Assembly (NCBI RefSeq): GCF_001011115.1
Contig: NZ_CP008874.1
Span: 1,998,440 to 2,062,439, forward strand
Source of the DNA: Halanaeroarchaeum sulfurireducens
GTDB taxonomy: Archaea; Halobacteriota; Halobacteria; Halobacteriales; Halobacteriaceae
Reading direction: 5' to 3'
DNA: 64,000 bases
Shown: positions 1 through 10,078 of the stretch, in pieces
Position numbering within the stretch: the first letter of the stretch is position 1
Layout of the letters: each line of letters starts with the position of its first letter
Program-made: the position numbers and the translations under genes
Notes under the pieces: generated by a model
Told to the model about the DNA's origin: nothing
Seen by the model: only the letters and a program-made list of their open reading frames with translations
Database searches by the model: none

Positions 1-61
1 GGGATTCCTCGAGGGGCACCGTCACCAGGTCCGTCGTCATGATATCTCGAACGACACTCAT
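1..61 (-). CDS. CBS-domain protein, N-terminal fragment
   Basis: Reading leftwards from an ATG at 61, the first 20 codons begin MSVVRDIMTTDLVTVPLEES. The RDIMTxDLVTV pattern is the usual opening of a CBS domain, the ligand-sensing module found in pairs in regulatory proteins. The gene runs off the left edge, so its length, any second CBS domain and its function are unknown. It is divergent from rpiA. The call rests only on this short motif. Confidence 0.6.
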   Translation of the reverse strand, partial: MSVVRDIMTTDLVTVPLEES

Positions 62-184
62 GGCTATCCCTCGGTCGTCTGGATACACAAAGGTTTCCAA
101 TATTGTACTTTGCACCCAAAATCGTGACCCTGGCGTCGAGCGAGGACCCGCGGCTTTTTCTCCCCGTGGATCCGTGGAACCCGT

Positions 185-874
185 ATGAAGACCCAGGGAG
201 GGTCCTCGGACGCGAAGCGGCGGGCCGGCGAGAGCGCGGCGAATCTGGTCGTCGACGGCATGGTGGTAGGCCTCGGAACCGGGAGCACGGCCGCCCATGC
301 CATCGACGCCCTCGGCGAGGCAGTCGACGCTGGCCTCGACGTCCGGGGCATCGCCACGTCGTATCAGTCACGACGGCGTGCGCTCGAAGCGGGCATCCCC
401 CTGACTACCCTCGACGCCGTCGACCGCGTGGATGTGGCCATCGACGGGGCCGATCAGGTCGCCGACCGACACCTCCTGAAAGGCGGCGGCGCTGCTCACG
501 CCCGGGAGAAGGTCGTCGACGGGGTCGCCGATCGGTTCGTCGTCGTCGTCGATTCCTCGAAGACGGTGGAGACGCTCTCTCGACCCGTCCCGCTCGCGGT
601 GCTCCCGGACGCAGAACCCGTCGTCGAACGGGCTGTCGAGGACGTCGGCGGCGATCCCGAACTCCGAACGGCGACCGCGAAAGACGGACCCGTCGTTACC
701 GACGACGGCAATCTCGTTCTCGATTGCTCGTTCGGCCCGATCGAAGACCCGGCGGGTCTGGCCAGCACGCTGTCGTCGCTGCCGGGTGTCGTCGAACACG
801 GCCTCTTCGTGGGCATGGTCGACGAGATCCACGTCGGAACGGACGGGGATGTCACCGTCGAGCGCTTCGATTGA
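185..874 (+). CDS. rpiA: Ribose-5-phosphate isomerase A
   Basis: Cytoplasmic enzyme interconverting ribose 5-phosphate and ribulose 5-phosphate, supplying pentoses for nucleotides. The 229-residue product is normal for RpiA. Visible family motifs are GLGTGST at residues 29-35 (phosphate binding), DGADQV near residue 87 (the catalytic-Asp loop) and KGGGAA a few residues later. The ATG at 185 is chosen because it leaves a short, family-typical N-terminus before the first helix; a longer open reading frame from 103 in another frame is a shadow. It stands alone, facing a convergent small gene at 925-1092. Confidence 0.95.
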   Translation: MKTQGGSSDAKRRAGESAANLVVDGMVVGLGTGSTAAHAIDALGEAVDAGLDVRGIATSYQSRRRALEAGIPLTTLDAVDRVDVAIDGADQVADRHLLKGGGAAHAREKVVDGVADRFVVVVDSSKTVETLSRPVPLAVLPDAEPVVERAVEDVGGDPELRTATAKDGPVVTDDGNLVLDCSFGPIEDPAGLASTLSSLPGVVEHGLFVGMVDEIHVGTDGDVTVERFD

Positions 875-924
875 CCGACGCCCGAGCGTCGTCGGTCCCG
901 AAAAATTCCGCAGGCACTTCGTCC

Positions 925-1092
925 TTACAGGTCGCGCGGCTGGACGGTCTTCCGACCGTTCTCCTCGGCACGCCGGCCAGCATCGTCGAGCAGGTCTTCG
1001 ACCTTCTCGTCGAGTGCGTCGTAGAAGTCCGACGCGACGTTTTTGTCAGCGAGTGCTTCCTTCACAGCGGCCTTGACGATTAGGTCTGCCAT
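925..1092 (-). CDS. Small DUF1931 (histone-fold-like) protein
   Basis: A 55-residue protein, MADLIVKAAVKEAL at the start and RKTVQPRDL at the end. This matches the small archaeal DUF1931 family, whose members adopt a histone-like helical fold; their molecular role is not established. It is highly charged, with no signal peptide or membrane segment. A TATA-like CTTATTA lies about 27 nt upstream of the ATG (near 1117-1123), consistent with a leaderless transcript. It converges on rpiA. Confidence 0.8.
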   Translation of the reverse strand: MADLIVKAAVKEALADKNVASDFYDALDEKVEDLLDDAGRRAEENGRKTVQPRDL

Positions 1093-1293
1093 ACGGGGAC
1101 AAATTCCCAGACGACCCTAATAAGAGTTGCCATAATCGGCAGGCTTAGCCGCCCTCCGGGCCCCACACGGCACCCAGTCCCGAAATAATATTGTCTCTCG
1201 AACCAATCATGTCATAGCACTCACGCGTTCCCGCAGGTCTCACCCACGCTCCCCCTCCCCGAACCGAAACCGACAGGGAACCCCGGAACCACA

Positions 1294-1542
1294 GTGACGT
1301 TCGTGCATCACGTGTACGTCCTCTCGTGTGCCGACGACACGCTCTACACCGGGTACACGACCGACGTCGAACGGCGTGTCGCCCAACACAACGCGGGAGA
1401 GGGCGCGAAATACACGCGGGGACGGACCCCCGTCGACCTCGTTCACGTGGAGACGTACGGATCGCGGTCCGCGGCCCTCTCCCGGGAGTACGAGATCAAA
1501 CAGCTCTCGCGCGCGGAAAAAGAGCGACTCGTCGAGGACTGA
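1294..1542 (+). CDS. GIY-YIG domain protein (UPF0213/YhbQ-like)
   Basis: An 82-residue single-domain GIY-YIG protein. The signature is degenerate but clear: VYVLSC near residue 7, LYTGYTTD near residue 17 and the RRVAQHNAG helix after it. YhbQ-like members resemble structure-specific nuclease domains; their substrate is uncertain. The start is a GTG at 1294, because no ATG lies upstream in frame near the domain. The gene ends 45 nt before the phosphohexomutase start and may be co-transcribed with it. Confidence 0.85.
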   Translation: MTFVHHVYVLSCADDTLYTGYTTDVERRVAQHNAGEGAKYTRGRTPVDLVHVETYGSRSAALSREYEIKQLSRAEKERLVED

Positions 1543-1587
1543 TGCCCGACCGGAGCGGTTTTGCCGGCTCACGTACAGTTCCCGGGC

Positions 1588-2964
1588 ATGGACGCGATTT
1601 CGTTCGGGACGTCCGGGTGGCGTGCCACCCTCGACGTCTTCACCGCCCCACGAGTCCGGATGGTCGGGCAGGCCACGGCCGATTACCTCGACGACGTGGG
1701 GAGCGGGGACGAATCGGTCGCCATCGGCTACGACGCGCGAGAGACCTCCCGCGGGTTCGCCGAAGAACTCGCCCGCGTCGTGGCGGCGAACGGTCACGAC
1801 GTGCTCCTGCCGGCCCGTGACTGTCCGACCCCGATGGTCGCCCACGCCATCGTCACTCGCGACCTCGCCGGCGGACTCGTCGTCACGGCCTCGCACAACC
1901 CGCCGGAGTACAACGGCGTGAAGTTCTTCCCGGGAAACGGCTCGCCACCGCTTCCCGACGTCACCGAGGCCATCGAGGCGAACCTCCGGGAGCCGGTCGC
2001 CGCCCCCGAAGCGGAATGGGGGACGATTCGAGAGGTCGACCTCGTCGAACCACACCTCGACGCCGCGATGGCCCTGCTCGCGCCCGACCTCGACGGCCTC
2101 ACCGTCGTCTACGACGCCATGCACGGCAGCGGCCGCGACGTCACGGACCGTCTCCTCGAGCGTGCGGGTGCGGACGTGATCTGTCTGCACTGCGAGCGCG
2201 ACCCGGATTTCGGTGGCACCCCGCCCGAGCCCTCCCCAGACAGACTCCAGGCGCTGGTCGAAGCCGTCCGCGAGGAGGGTGCCGATCTCGGCGTCGCAAA
2301 CGACGGCGACGCGGACCGAATCGGCGTCGTCACGCCGGAACGGGGGTTTCTGGACGAGAACCTCTTCTTCGCGGCCGCGTACGACCACCTCCTCGAATCG
2401 GACACGGGACCGGCCGTGCGGACCGTCTCGACGACGTTCCTGATCGACCGGGTCGCGCAAGCCCACGGCGAGGAGGTGATCGAGACGGCGGTCGGATTCA
2501 AGTGGGTCGCCGACGCCGTGCGGGAACACGACGCGCTCATGGGTGGCGAGGAGTCCGGCGGGTTCACCATCCGAGGCCACGTACCGACCAAAGACGGCGT
2601 CCTGATGGCGCTCCTCGCCGCCACCGCGGAATCGGAGCGCCGTATCGACGATCGAGTCGACGCCCTCCTGGCCGAGCACGGCAACGTCCATCAGGACAAG
2701 GTGAGCGTGGACTGTCCCGACAGCGAGAAATCGCGTGTTCTCGCGGAACTCGAGGGTGCGTTCCCGGATGCAATCGCGGACCGGTCGGTCGTGGAGATCA
2801 ATCCCACCGACGGCGTGAAGGCACTGCTCGACGACGGATCCTGGCTCCTCATCCGCCCGAGCGGGACGGAGCCGAAGCTGCGCGTGTACGCCGAGGCGGG
2901 AAGCGAGAGAAGGGTCGATGAGTTACTCGCCGCGGGCCGGAACGTCGTCGAACCGCTCGTCTAG
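1588..2964 (+). CDS. Phosphohexomutase (phosphoglucomutase/phosphomannomutase/GlmM family)
   Basis: Interconverts hexose 1- and 6-phosphates through a phosphoserine enzyme, feeding nucleotide-sugar synthesis. The 458-residue product has all four family sites in order: TASHNPPEYNG with the catalytic Ser near residue 97, the metal-binding DGDADR near residue 248, the sugar-binding GGEESGG near residue 323, and the phosphate-binding RPSGTEPKLR near residue 425. Specificity for glucose, mannose or glucosamine cannot be read from the sequence. The ATG at 1588 gives the expected FGTSGWR N-terminus; the TTG at 1561 is disfavoured. Its stop codon shares CTAG with the convergent GNAT gene. Confidence 0.92.
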   Translation: MDAISFGTSGWRATLDVFTAPRVRMVGQATADYLDDVGSGDESVAIGYDARETSRGFAEELARVVAANGHDVLLPARDCPTPMVAHAIVTRDLAGGLVVTASHNPPEYNGVKFFPGNGSPPLPDVTEAIEANLREPVAAPEAEWGTIREVDLVEPHLDAAMALLAPDLDGLTVVYDAMHGSGRDVTDRLLERAGADVICLHCERDPDFGGTPPEPSPDRLQALVEAVREEGADLGVANDGDADRIGVVTPERGFLDENLFFAAAYDHLLESDTGPAVRTVSTTFLIDRVAQAHGEEVIETAVGFKWVADAVREHDALMGGEESGGFTIRGHVPTKDGVLMALLAATAESERRIDDRVDALLAEHGNVHQDKVSVDCPDSEKSRVLAELEGAFPDAIADRSVVEINPTDGVKALLDDGSWLLIRPSGTEPKLRVYAEAGSERRVDELLAAGRNVVEPLV

Positions 2965-3329
2965 ACGCGTTCGGCCCAGAAACGCTCGCCGCGGCGCTCG
3001 ACGTCGAACCCGAGGGATTCGTAGAACGGCCGGACGGGCGGATCGAACGCCGCGGTGAGCCGCCCCCACCGTTCGGTGGCGGCCTCGACGAGTGCCGTTC
3101 CGACGCCCTGGTCCCGTCGCCGTCGCCGTACCGCGATCGCCTCGATGTGAGCGCCCTCACGCCGCGGAATCGCGACCAGGACACCGAGCGGCCGCCGTCG
3201 GTCGCCGGCCACGAGTACCATGTCCGACCCGATGCGGCGGGAGACGGTATCGGCATCGATGGCGATGTTGGCACCGTCGAGGACGTTCATCACCGCTGGC
3301 AGGTCGCCGGCTGTGGCGTCGCGGACCAT
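2961..3329 (-). CDS. GNAT-family N-acetyltransferase
   Basis: A 122-residue GNAT protein that should transfer an acetyl group from acetyl-CoA to an unknown amine. The acetyl-CoA site (motif A) is RRRRDQGVGTALVEAA near residues 69-84, with the usual arginine-rich entry and QGVGTAL loop. The C-terminal FYESLGFDVE is the standard GNAT beta-strand end. The ATG at 3329 overlaps the SAMP2 stop by one base (TAATG), so the two are probably translationally coupled. Its 3' end overlaps the phosphohexomutase stop by four bases. Confidence 0.88.
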   Translation of the reverse strand: MVRDATAGDLPAVMNVLDGANIAIDADTVSRRIGSDMVLVAGDRRRPLGVLVAIPRREGAHIEAIAVRRRRRDQGVGTALVEAATERWGRLTAAFDPPVRPFYESLGFDVERRGERFWAERV

Positions 3330-3526
3330 TATCCACCTTTGACGAGTTGCAGGACGGTGACCGTCCGCGATTCGATCGGTTGATCCGCGGGGACGGGGCG
3401 TCCCTCGACCAGGACCGACGCCTCGTGACTGCTCAACCCGACGGCGTCGAGCACGTCGGCGTAGGTCCCCTCGGGGATCTCGACCTCGCGGGTTTTCTCG
3501 CCGACGACGTCGACGGTGACGCGCAT
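3329..3526 (-). CDS. samp2: Ubiquitin-like small archaeal modifier protein SAMP2
   Basis: A 65-residue beta-grasp protein ending in the diglycine VLQLVKGG, the C-terminus that is adenylated by the E1-like UbaA in the family. In Haloferax, SAMP2 is both conjugated to lysines of target proteins and used as sulfur carrier for tRNA thiolation. The sequence, with EGRPVPADQPIE and the final KGG, closely resembles SAMP2 as I recall it from Haloferax. The start at 3526 is the ATG giving MRVTVDVVG; a TATA-like CATTATC lies about 27 nt upstream. It forms a coupled pair with the downstream acetyltransferase gene. Confidence 0.88.
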   Translation of the reverse strand: MRVTVDVVGEKTREVEIPEGTYADVLDAVGLSSHEASVLVEGRPVPADQPIESRTVTVLQLVKGG

Positions 3527-3711
3527 GTACTGGCGCAGTAACGCATTGTCGATAATGAGGATGTCGGCCGCCCGGGTTCGAACTGTATCGGCGTTCGTCG
3601 GGGTATGAGTTTGAGTGGGCACCCACCGGCCCGGCACTCGCCGGGTCCACCGTTCTCCCGTCCCGGTCACATCGCCCCGATCGGTCGGCTTCACAGCCAC
3701 GCCGACCACCA

Positions 3712-4962
3712 TCACAGGAGTAAGCCGCCGAGGATGGTGGCACCCATCAGCGCGTATGGGGCGAGCAACCGGAGCGTCAGCTGGCGGGCCCCGCCGACCT
3801 CGGAGTAAAAGAGCTTCGAGAGGAGACTCGCAATGATACCCAGCGAGACCATGATCGCGGCCTGGGTCTCCGTCATCGACCCCGCGGAGAGCAGCGTCGC
3901 CGCCGACGCGACGACGGCCGTCGACGAACCGAACCCGCCCAGGAACGCGGCCCCGTAGGCACCGAACACGGAGAGATACGTCGTCGCCAGTTCCGAGAGC
4001 ATGAGGATGGCCAAAAACAGGACGCCGAACTGGAACGCAGAGCGAAAGGAAAAGGGCGATTCCGTGCCGAAGTCCAGCTCGCCGATCGACGACGCCCGGC
4101 GGCAGTTCATCACGACGAATCCCGTCCCGACGGCGACGGCGAGCCCAAACGGCACGATGATCGGCCGGAGAAGCCGGAATCCCGGGGAGAGGGCCACCGC
4201 CAGAGCGCCGTTCCGGGCGATCATCGCCACCGACGCGGCCAGCGTCGCACTGTACGCCGCATCCGACAGCCGGCCCTTCGCGACGTACTCGATCATGGTC
4301 GTGGCAACCGCGAGGGAGCTGACCACGCCGCCGACCGCGGCCGCCGCAAGCATGCCGATCCGAATTTTCCACCACTGAAGCGAGATGAACGCGGCGAACT
4401 GCACCATCAGGATCAGGATCACGAAGAGCAGCGCTTTCCGGAGGAAGAGTACCCCGTACGGATCGACGGCGCCCTCGGGGAGGATCGGGTAGATGACGAG
4501 TGCGAGGATGCCCACCGTGATCGCGTCCGAGAGGTCGTCGGAGTGAAAGCGAGCGACGTACCGCTGGAAGGACTCCTTCTCGGAGAGCATGAACACGACG
4601 ATGAGAACGATCGCGACGGCAGGGAAGTACCGCCCGTACCCCACCAGAACACCCACGAGCCCCAGCAAGAAGACGGTGGTCGAGGTGGTAAAGCCGATAT
4701 TCGAGTCCTGGACTTCCAGACGGACGTAGATGATCGAAAGCGAAAGGATCGCCACGAACGCCAGGTAGATCAGGACCGGGGCTGCGGACTGAACCATCTC
4801 GCCGATGCCGACCACGAGCGCCCCCGAAGCGGTGAGGATGGATAGCGTCCGGATCCCGGCGTACTTGCGATCTGGGGCCTGCTCCCGCTCGATGCCGACG
4901 AGCGCACCCAGCGCGATCGCGACGAGTATTTCCTTTAAAATGCCGGGATCGACCGGTTCCAT
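3712..4962 (-). CDS. MgtC/SapB family membrane protein with DUF4010 domain
   Basis: A 416-residue polytopic membrane protein. The N-terminal MgtC-like part carries the family motif ALGALVGIERE near residue 17 and several hydrophobic helices up to residue about 135. The C-terminal part is a DUF4010-type multi-helix region containing GGFGSSTAV near residue 340. MgtC proteins are linked to magnesium limitation and ATP-synthase regulation in bacteria; the role of the fused archaeal form is unknown. A TATA-like stretch, ATAATGATTATT, overlaps the start region at 4963-4975. It is transcribed toward samp2 but about 185 bp away. Confidence 0.85.
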   Translation of the reverse strand: MEPVDPGILKEILVAIALGALVGIEREQAPDRKYAGIRTLSILTASGALVVGIGEMVQSAAPVLIYLAFVAILSLSIIYVRLEVQDSNIGFTTSTTVFLLGLVGVLVGYGRYFPAVAIVLIVVFMLSEKESFQRYVARFHSDDLSDAITVGILALVIYPILPEGAVDPYGVLFLRKALLFVILILMVQFAAFISLQWWKIRIGMLAAAAVGGVVSSLAVATTMIEYVAKGRLSDAAYSATLAASVAMIARNGALAVALSPGFRLLRPIIVPFGLAVAVGTGFVVMNCRRASSIGELDFGTESPFSFRSAFQFGVLFLAILMLSELATTYLSVFGAYGAAFLGGFGSSTAVVASAATLLSAGSMTETQAAIMVSLGIIASLLSKLFYSEVGGARQLTLRLLAPYALMGATILGGLLL

Positions 4963-5042
4963 ATATAATGATTATTCGAGATTCGGTATAAAACCGACGT
5001 TGTTGCGGGTCCGTGGGGCGAATCGAGGTGCTCGCGGGCCTC

Positions 5043-5239
5043 CGCCTCCCCGCTCGCCCTTTCCGAGGCCCCTCGCTACGCTCGGGCCCTCGTGTCTCGC
5101 GCATCCCTCCCCCGCCTCCCCGCTCGCCCTTTCCGAGGCCCTCGCTACGCTCGGGCCCTCGTGTCTCGCGCATCCCTCCCCCGCCTCCCCGCTCGCCCTT
5201 TCCGAGGCCCCTCGCTACGCTCGGGCCCTCGTGTCTCGC
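5043..5239. repeat. 69/70-bp tandem repeat, 2.8 copies
   Basis: Three copies start at 5043, 5113 and 5182. The first two are 70 and 69 bp long (one C fewer in a run), and the third is cut at 5239. Each copy contains CTCGCTACGCTCGGGCCC, a motif resembling the palindromic elements near 40.5 kb. The array stops two bases before the T-rich TATA-like element of the rfc gene (5241-5250). Open frames through it exist only because the DNA is GC-rich. Confidence 0.9.
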
Positions 5240-5273
5240 TCCCTTTTTACCTCCCACCCCCCTCACTCCCACC

Positions 5274-6242
5274 ATGGCAGATCCCGCGGACGGGCGAGAC
5301 GAAATCTGGGTGGAGAAGTATCGCCCCGAGACGCTCGAGAACGTGGTCGGCCACGACGATATCATCGACCGCATCGAGAGCTACGTAGAACGGGACGACC
5401 TCCCCCACCTCCTGTTTTCAGGACCGGCCGGAACCGGCAAAACGGCGACAGCCAGCGCCATCGCCAAGGAACTCTACGGCGACGACTGGCGGGGAAACTT
5501 CCTCGAATTGAACGCCTCCGACGAGCGGGGCATCGACGTGGTTCGCGATCGGATCAAGAACTTCGCGCGGTCGAGCTTCGGGGGATACAACTACCGGATC
5601 ATCTTTCTCGACGAGGCAGACGCGCTCACCTCCGACGCCCAGTCAGCGCTCCGCCGCACGATGGAGCAGTTCTCGAACAACACCCGCTTTATCCTCTCGT
5701 GTAACTACTCCTCGCAGATCATCGACCCCATCCAGTCGCGATGTGCGGTCTTCCGGTTCACCAGCCTCGACGACGACGCGGTCGCGAAACGCATCGAGGA
5801 GATCGCCGCCGAGGAGGGCATCGAGTACACCGATGCGGGCGTCGACGCGTTGGTCTACGCCGCCGATGGCGACATGCGCCGGGCCATCAACGCCCTGCAG
5901 GCAGCCGCGGCGACCGGCGAGATCGTCGACGAGGACGCGGTGTTCACCATCACGAGTACGGCCCGCCCCGAGGAGATCCGCGAGATGGTCACAAGCGCCA
6001 TCGACGGCGACTTTCCTGCCGCTCGCGCCGGTCTCGACGAGCTCATCGACGAGCGAGGGCTGGCGGGTGGGGACATCATCGACCAGCTTCACCGGTCGGT
6101 CTGGGACTTCGACGTGGACGACGACCTGGCGGTCTTCCTGATGGAACGGCTGGGGGAGGCCGACTATCGCATCAGCACGGGTGCGAACGAGCGCGTCCAA
6201 CTCGAGGCGCTCCTCGCCGCGGTCGCTCTCGAGGTCGACTGA
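5274..6242 (+). CDS. rfcS: Replication factor C small subunit
   Basis: Clamp-loader ATPase that places the PCNA ring on primed DNA. The 322-residue product opens with [17 protein letters not shown] and carries Walker A GPAGTGKT near residue 51, the Walker B DEAD motif in FLDEADAL near residue 112, and the SRC motif (IQSRCAVF near residue 155) that holds the trans-acting Arg finger. No intein interrupts it. The ATG at 5274 follows a TATA-like CCTTTTTAC at 5242-5250. It lies between a tandem repeat and alaS, with 124 bp to the latter. Confidence 0.95.
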   Translation: MADPADGRDEIWVEKYRPETLENVVGHDDIIDRIESYVERDDLPHLLFSGPAGTGKTATASAIAKELYGDDWRGNFLELNASDERGIDVVRDRIKNFARSSFGGYNYRIIFLDEADALTSDAQSALRRTMEQFSNNTRFILSCNYSSQIIDPIQSRCAVFRFTSLDDDAVAKRIEEIAAEEGIEYTDAGVDALVYAADGDMRRAINALQAAAATGEIVDEDAVFTITSTARPEEIREMVTSAIDGDFPAARAGLDELIDERGLAGGDIIDQLHRSVWDFDVDDDLAVFLMERLGEADYRISTGANERVQLEALLAAVALEVD

Positions 6243-6366
6243 GCACGGAGTCGCGGAGACGGGTTGGGGAGCGGGCCGTTCCGGCGTTTGCAGGGACGAG
6301 ACGCGTCGAAACGGGCGAATCGGAGTCCCGGAACTGTTTTACTCTCGGATCGGTCACTACCGTGCA

Positions 6367-9138
6367 ATGAGTGACCTGGACGAAGCGTACCGCCTCGAGT
6401 ACTTCGAGGAGGAAGGATTTATGCGAAAACAGTGCACCCAGTGTGGGGCGCACTTCTGGACCCGCGACGAATCCCAGGAGACATGCGGGGAACCCCCGTG
6501 TGACGACTACGCGTTCATCGACGATCCGGGTTTCTCCGAGGAGTACAGCCTCGGGGAGATGCGCGAGGCGTTTCTCTCCTTCTTCGAGGATCATGGCCAC
6601 GAGCGGATCGACCCCTATCCGGTCGCGGCGAACCGCTGGCGGGACGACGTCCTGCTGACCCAGGCGTCCATCTACGACTTCCAGCCGCTGGTGACCAGCG
6701 GGAAGACGCCGCCGCCGGCGAACCCCCTGACCATCAGCCAGCCCTGCATCCGAATGCAGGACATCGACAACGTGGGGAAGACCGGCCGGCACACCATGGC
6801 CTTCGAGATGATGGCCCACCACGCCTTCAACGCTCGCGAGGACGCCCCCGAGGACCTGGCCTACCAGGGGGAGGTCTACTGGAAGGACGAGACGGTCGAG
6901 CTCTGTGACGACCTGTTCGTCGAGATGGGTGCGGACCCCGAGGAGATTACCTACATCGAGGACCCCTGGGTCGGCGGCGGCAACGCAGGACCGGCCTTCG
7001 AGGTGCTCTACAAGGGCGCGGAACTCGCGACGCTCGTCTTCATGTCGATGGAGCAGGACCCCGAGGGCGAGTACGAGATGAAAGACGGGAACAGCTACAG
7101 CCCGATGGACACCTACATCGTGGACACCGGCTACGGGCTCGAGCGCTGGACCTGGGTCAGCCAGGGCACGCCCACCGTCTACGAAGCCATCTATCCCGAC
7201 ACCATCGAGTTCCTCAAGGAGAACGCGGGTATCGAACTCACGGCGAAAGAGCGCGACCTCGTCCACAGTGCCTCGAAGCTCGCGGGCCGGATGGATATCG
7301 ACGAGATCGAACACGTCGACGCGGCCCGCGAGGAGATCGCGGACAAACTCGACGTCGAGACCGAGACCATCGAGGCGCTCCTGTCGCCCCTCGAGGACAT
7401 CTACGCCATCGCGGACCACGCGCGAACCCTCGCGTACATGTTCGGGGACGGGATCGTTCCCTCGAACGTCGGCACGGGGTACCTGGCCCGGATGGTCCTC
7501 CGACGGACCAAACGGCTCGCCGACGACGTCGGCGTCGACGCCCCCATCGAGGCCCTGGTCGACATGCAAGCCGACCGGCTGGGCTACGACAACCGGGATA
7601 CCATCCGCGAGATGGTCAGCACGGAGGTCGAAAAGTACGAGGAGACTCTCGAACGCGGGGGCCGGCGGGTGCGACAGATCGCCCAGGACTACGCCGACGA
7701 GGGGCGACCGATCCCGAAGGAGACGCTCGTCGAGCTGTACGACTCGCACGGCATCCAACCGGAAATGGTCGAGGACATCGCCGAGGAAGTCGGTGCGACC
7801 GTCGACGTCCCCGACGACTTCTACAGTCTCGTGGCCCAGCGTCACGACACGACGGGAGCCGTCGCGGAGGAGACGGCGACGGACGAGCGGCTCGCGGACC
7901 TCCCGGCGACCGAGCGACTGTTCTACGACGACCAGTACCGGACCGAGTTCGAGGCCGTCATCCTCGACGTCTTCGAGCGCGAGGACGGCTACGACGTGGT
8001 CCTCGACCAGACGATGTTCTATCCCGAGGGTGGTGGCCAGCCGGCCGATCACGGCACGCTCTCGACCAGCGATACGACCGTGGAGGTTCGCGACGTCCAG
8101 CGCGAGGGGGAGGTCATCCTCCATCGAACGGACGAGAAACCAAGCAAAGGCGAGTTCGTCCGCGGACAGATCGACGTGGAGCGACGACGTCGGCTGATGC
8201 GCCATCACACCGCCACCCACATCGTCATCCACGCCGCCAGACAGGTGCTCGGCGATCACATCCGGCAGGCGGGCGCGCAGAAGGGCACCGACTCATCCCG
8301 GATCGACGTGACCCACTTCCGCCGCCTGGACCGGGAGACCATCAAGGAAATCGAGCGGCTGGCGAACGACATCGTCCTCGAGGACCTGAGCGTCCAGGTA
8401 GAGTGGCCCGACCGCCACGAGGCCGAGGAGGCGTTCGGGTTCGACCTGTACCAGGGCGGTATTCCGGCCGGCGAGAACATCCGCCTGGTCCACGTCGGGG
8501 ACGACGTTCAGGCGTGTGGTGGCACGCACGTCCAGCACACGGGGGAGATCGGGACCATCAAGATCCTCTCGACGGAGCGGGTCCAGGACGGAGTCGAGCG
8601 CATTACGTTCGCTGCCGGCGAGGCCGCCACCGAGCACGTCCAGGCCATGGAGGATGACCTGCTGGACGCCGCCGAGGCGTTCGACGTCTCGCCCGAGGAG
8701 GTCCCGGCCACCGCGGACCGGTTTTTCTCCGAGTGGAAAGAGCGGGGAAAGCGCATCGAGGAACTCAAAGAGGAACTCGCGGCGGCCAGGGCCAGCGGCG
8801 GGTCGGCCGGCGAGGAGGTGACGGTGGGCGACACCACCGCGGTCGTCCAGCGCGTGGACACCGACATGGACGAACTCCGGGCGACCGCGAACGCCATCGT
8901 CGAGGAGGGCAAGATCGCGGTGGTCGCCAGCGGCCGCGACGGCGCCCAGTTCGTCGTGGCCGTCCCGGACGGCAGCGACGTGAACGCCGGCGAGGTCGTC
9001 GGTGAGCTGGCGAGCCAGGTGGGCGGGGGCGGTGGCGGCCCGCCGGACTTCGCACAGGGCGGCGGTCCAGAGGCTGACGCACTCGAGGACGCGCTCGCGG
9101 CAGCGCCCGACATCCTCCGGCGGGTCGCTGACGTCTGA
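6367..9138 (+). CDS. alaS: Alanyl-tRNA synthetase
   Basis: Charges tRNA-Ala. The 923-residue protein is archaeal in type: an N-terminal extension with the cysteine-containing [10 protein letters not shown] near residue 21, then the class II catalytic domain, and the editing domain with the zinc-ligand HHTATH near residue 617 and CGGTH near residue 719. The C-terminal part has a coiled-coil/DHHA1 region with a glycine-rich segment ([10 protein letters not shown]) near residue 887. The ATG at 6367 lies about 28 nt after a TATA-like TGTTTTAC, so the transcript is probably leaderless; the upstream in-frame extension to 6181 overlaps rfcS and is rejected. Confidence 0.96.
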   Translation: MSDLDEAYRLEYFEEEGFMRKQCTQCGAHFWTRDESQETCGEPPCDDYAFIDDPGFSEEYSLGEMREAFLSFFEDHGHERIDPYPVAANRWRDDVLLTQASIYDFQPLVTSGKTPPPANPLTISQPCIRMQDIDNVGKTGRHTMAFEMMAHHAFNAREDAPEDLAYQGEVYWKDETVELCDDLFVEMGADPEEITYIEDPWVGGGNAGPAFEVLYKGAELATLVFMSMEQDPEGEYEMKDGNSYSPMDTYIVDTGYGLERWTWVSQGTPTVYEAIYPDTIEFLKENAGIELTAKERDLVHSASKLAGRMDIDEIEHVDAAREEIADKLDVETETIEALLSPLEDIYAIADHARTLAYMFGDGIVPSNVGTGYLARMVLRRTKRLADDVGVDAPIEALVDMQADRLGYDNRDTIREMVSTEVEKYEETLERGGRRVRQIAQDYADEGRPIPKETLVELYDSHGIQPEMVEDIAEEVGATVDVPDDFYSLVAQRHDTTGAVAEETATDERLADLPATERLFYDDQYRTEFEAVILDVFEREDGYDVVLDQTMFYPEGGGQPADHGTLSTSDTTVEVRDVQREGEVILHRTDEKPSKGEFVRGQIDVERRRRLMRHHTATHIVIHAARQVLGDHIRQAGAQKGTDSSRIDVTHFRRLDRETIKEIERLANDIVLEDLSVQVEWPDRHEAEEAFGFDLYQGGIPAGENIRLVHVGDDVQACGGTHVQHTGEIGTIKILSTERVQDGVERITFAAGEAATEHVQAMEDDLLDAAEAFDVSPEEVPATADRFFSEWKERGKRIEELKEELAAARASGGSAGEEVTVGDTTAVVQRVDTDMDELRATANAIVEEGKIAVVASGRDGAQFVVAVPDGSDVNAGEVVGELASQVGGGGGGPPDFAQGGGPEADALEDALAAAPDILRRVADV

Positions 9139-9200
9139 GGCAGAGAAGGCCCAGGACGCGGGCGGAAGCGATTTTGCGGCGCACCGAGTAGCATGCATAG

Positions 9201-9881
9201 ATGAATCGACCTCGTCTCGCGCTCCTCAACTGCGCCGACGATCCCGAGCCACCCCGGCGGAACTTTCGCCGCGAACTGTCCGCCGATCTCGTCGAGTTCA
9301 CCGTGGCTGGCGGGGAGTTCCCCGATGACCCCGACGTGGACGGCGTCGTCGTCACCGGGTCGCCGGCGTCGGTCTACTGGGACGAGCCGTGGATCGGGAA
9401 GACCGCGTTGTGGGTTCGCGAGGCCATCGAGGACGGACTGCCGACGCTCGGGGTCTGCTTTGGCCACCAACTGGTGGCGATGGCGCTGGGCGGGGAGGTC
9501 GTCGACATGGGCGAATACGAACTGGGCTATCGGCAGATCCACCACGACGGCGACCCGCTGTTCGACGGGATCGACGATCCGTTCCTGGCGTTCGAGACGC
9601 ACTCGGACATCGTCGCCGAACTTCCGCCCGGCGCCACATCCATCGCCGAGAACGATTACGGCGTCCAGGCGTTCCGGACGGAGCGGGCCGCTGGCGTCCA
9701 GTTCCACCCGGAGTACGATCGAGCGACCGCAGAGCGAGTGACGAAACGAAAGGAGTTGCCCCAAGAACGGATCGAATCGATACTCAAGGACATCACCGAC
9801 GCCACGGTCGCCAGGGCGGCGCCGGCGGCGCTCGTCTTCGAGAATTTCATCGAGGAGTTCGTCGGGTCTGACACCGCGTGA
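9201..9881 (+). CDS. Class I glutamine amidotransferase
   Basis: A 226-residue stand-alone class I (GuaA-type) amidotransferase. The nucleophile elbow GVCFGHQ is at residues 89-95 with Cys91, and the partner His-Glu occurs in GVQFHPEYD near residue 161. Such single-domain proteins may supply ammonia to a synthase or hydrolyse gamma-glutamyl compounds; no partner synthase is adjacent, so the substrate is unknown. A TATA-like GATTTTGC about 27 nt upstream of the ATG supports independent transcription from alaS. Confidence 0.85.
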   Translation: MNRPRLALLNCADDPEPPRRNFRRELSADLVEFTVAGGEFPDDPDVDGVVVTGSPASVYWDEPWIGKTALWVREAIEDGLPTLGVCFGHQLVAMALGGEVVDMGEYELGYRQIHHDGDPLFDGIDDPFLAFETHSDIVAELPPGATSIAENDYGVQAFRTERAAGVQFHPEYDRATAERVTKRKELPQERIESILKDITDATVARAAPAALVFENFIEEFVGSDTA

Positions 9882-10078
9882 GCGATTTCGGATAACGCCC
9901 CGCCGGGTGCGGCAGGCTTCGAGCGAATTTTAAGCGGTGCGCCCGTCGACCCCTCGCACCGAATGTTACCGCGCACCACGAACGGCGCAGGGGAGAACCG
10001 GATCCGACGATCGTCTCGCCGTGGGGAGGCGTCTGGCCGTGATGGGATGGCACCGACCGACGGCGGATCCACGGGCCA

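Noticed and set aside
3527-3711. Possible tRNA or small RNA near a GGGTTCGAACT-like sequence
   Set aside because: No acceptor stem or anticodon arm can be formed around it.
6172-8259. A 695-codon minus-strand frame across alaS
   Set aside because: It mirrors the alanyl-tRNA synthetase codons; no domain or promoter.
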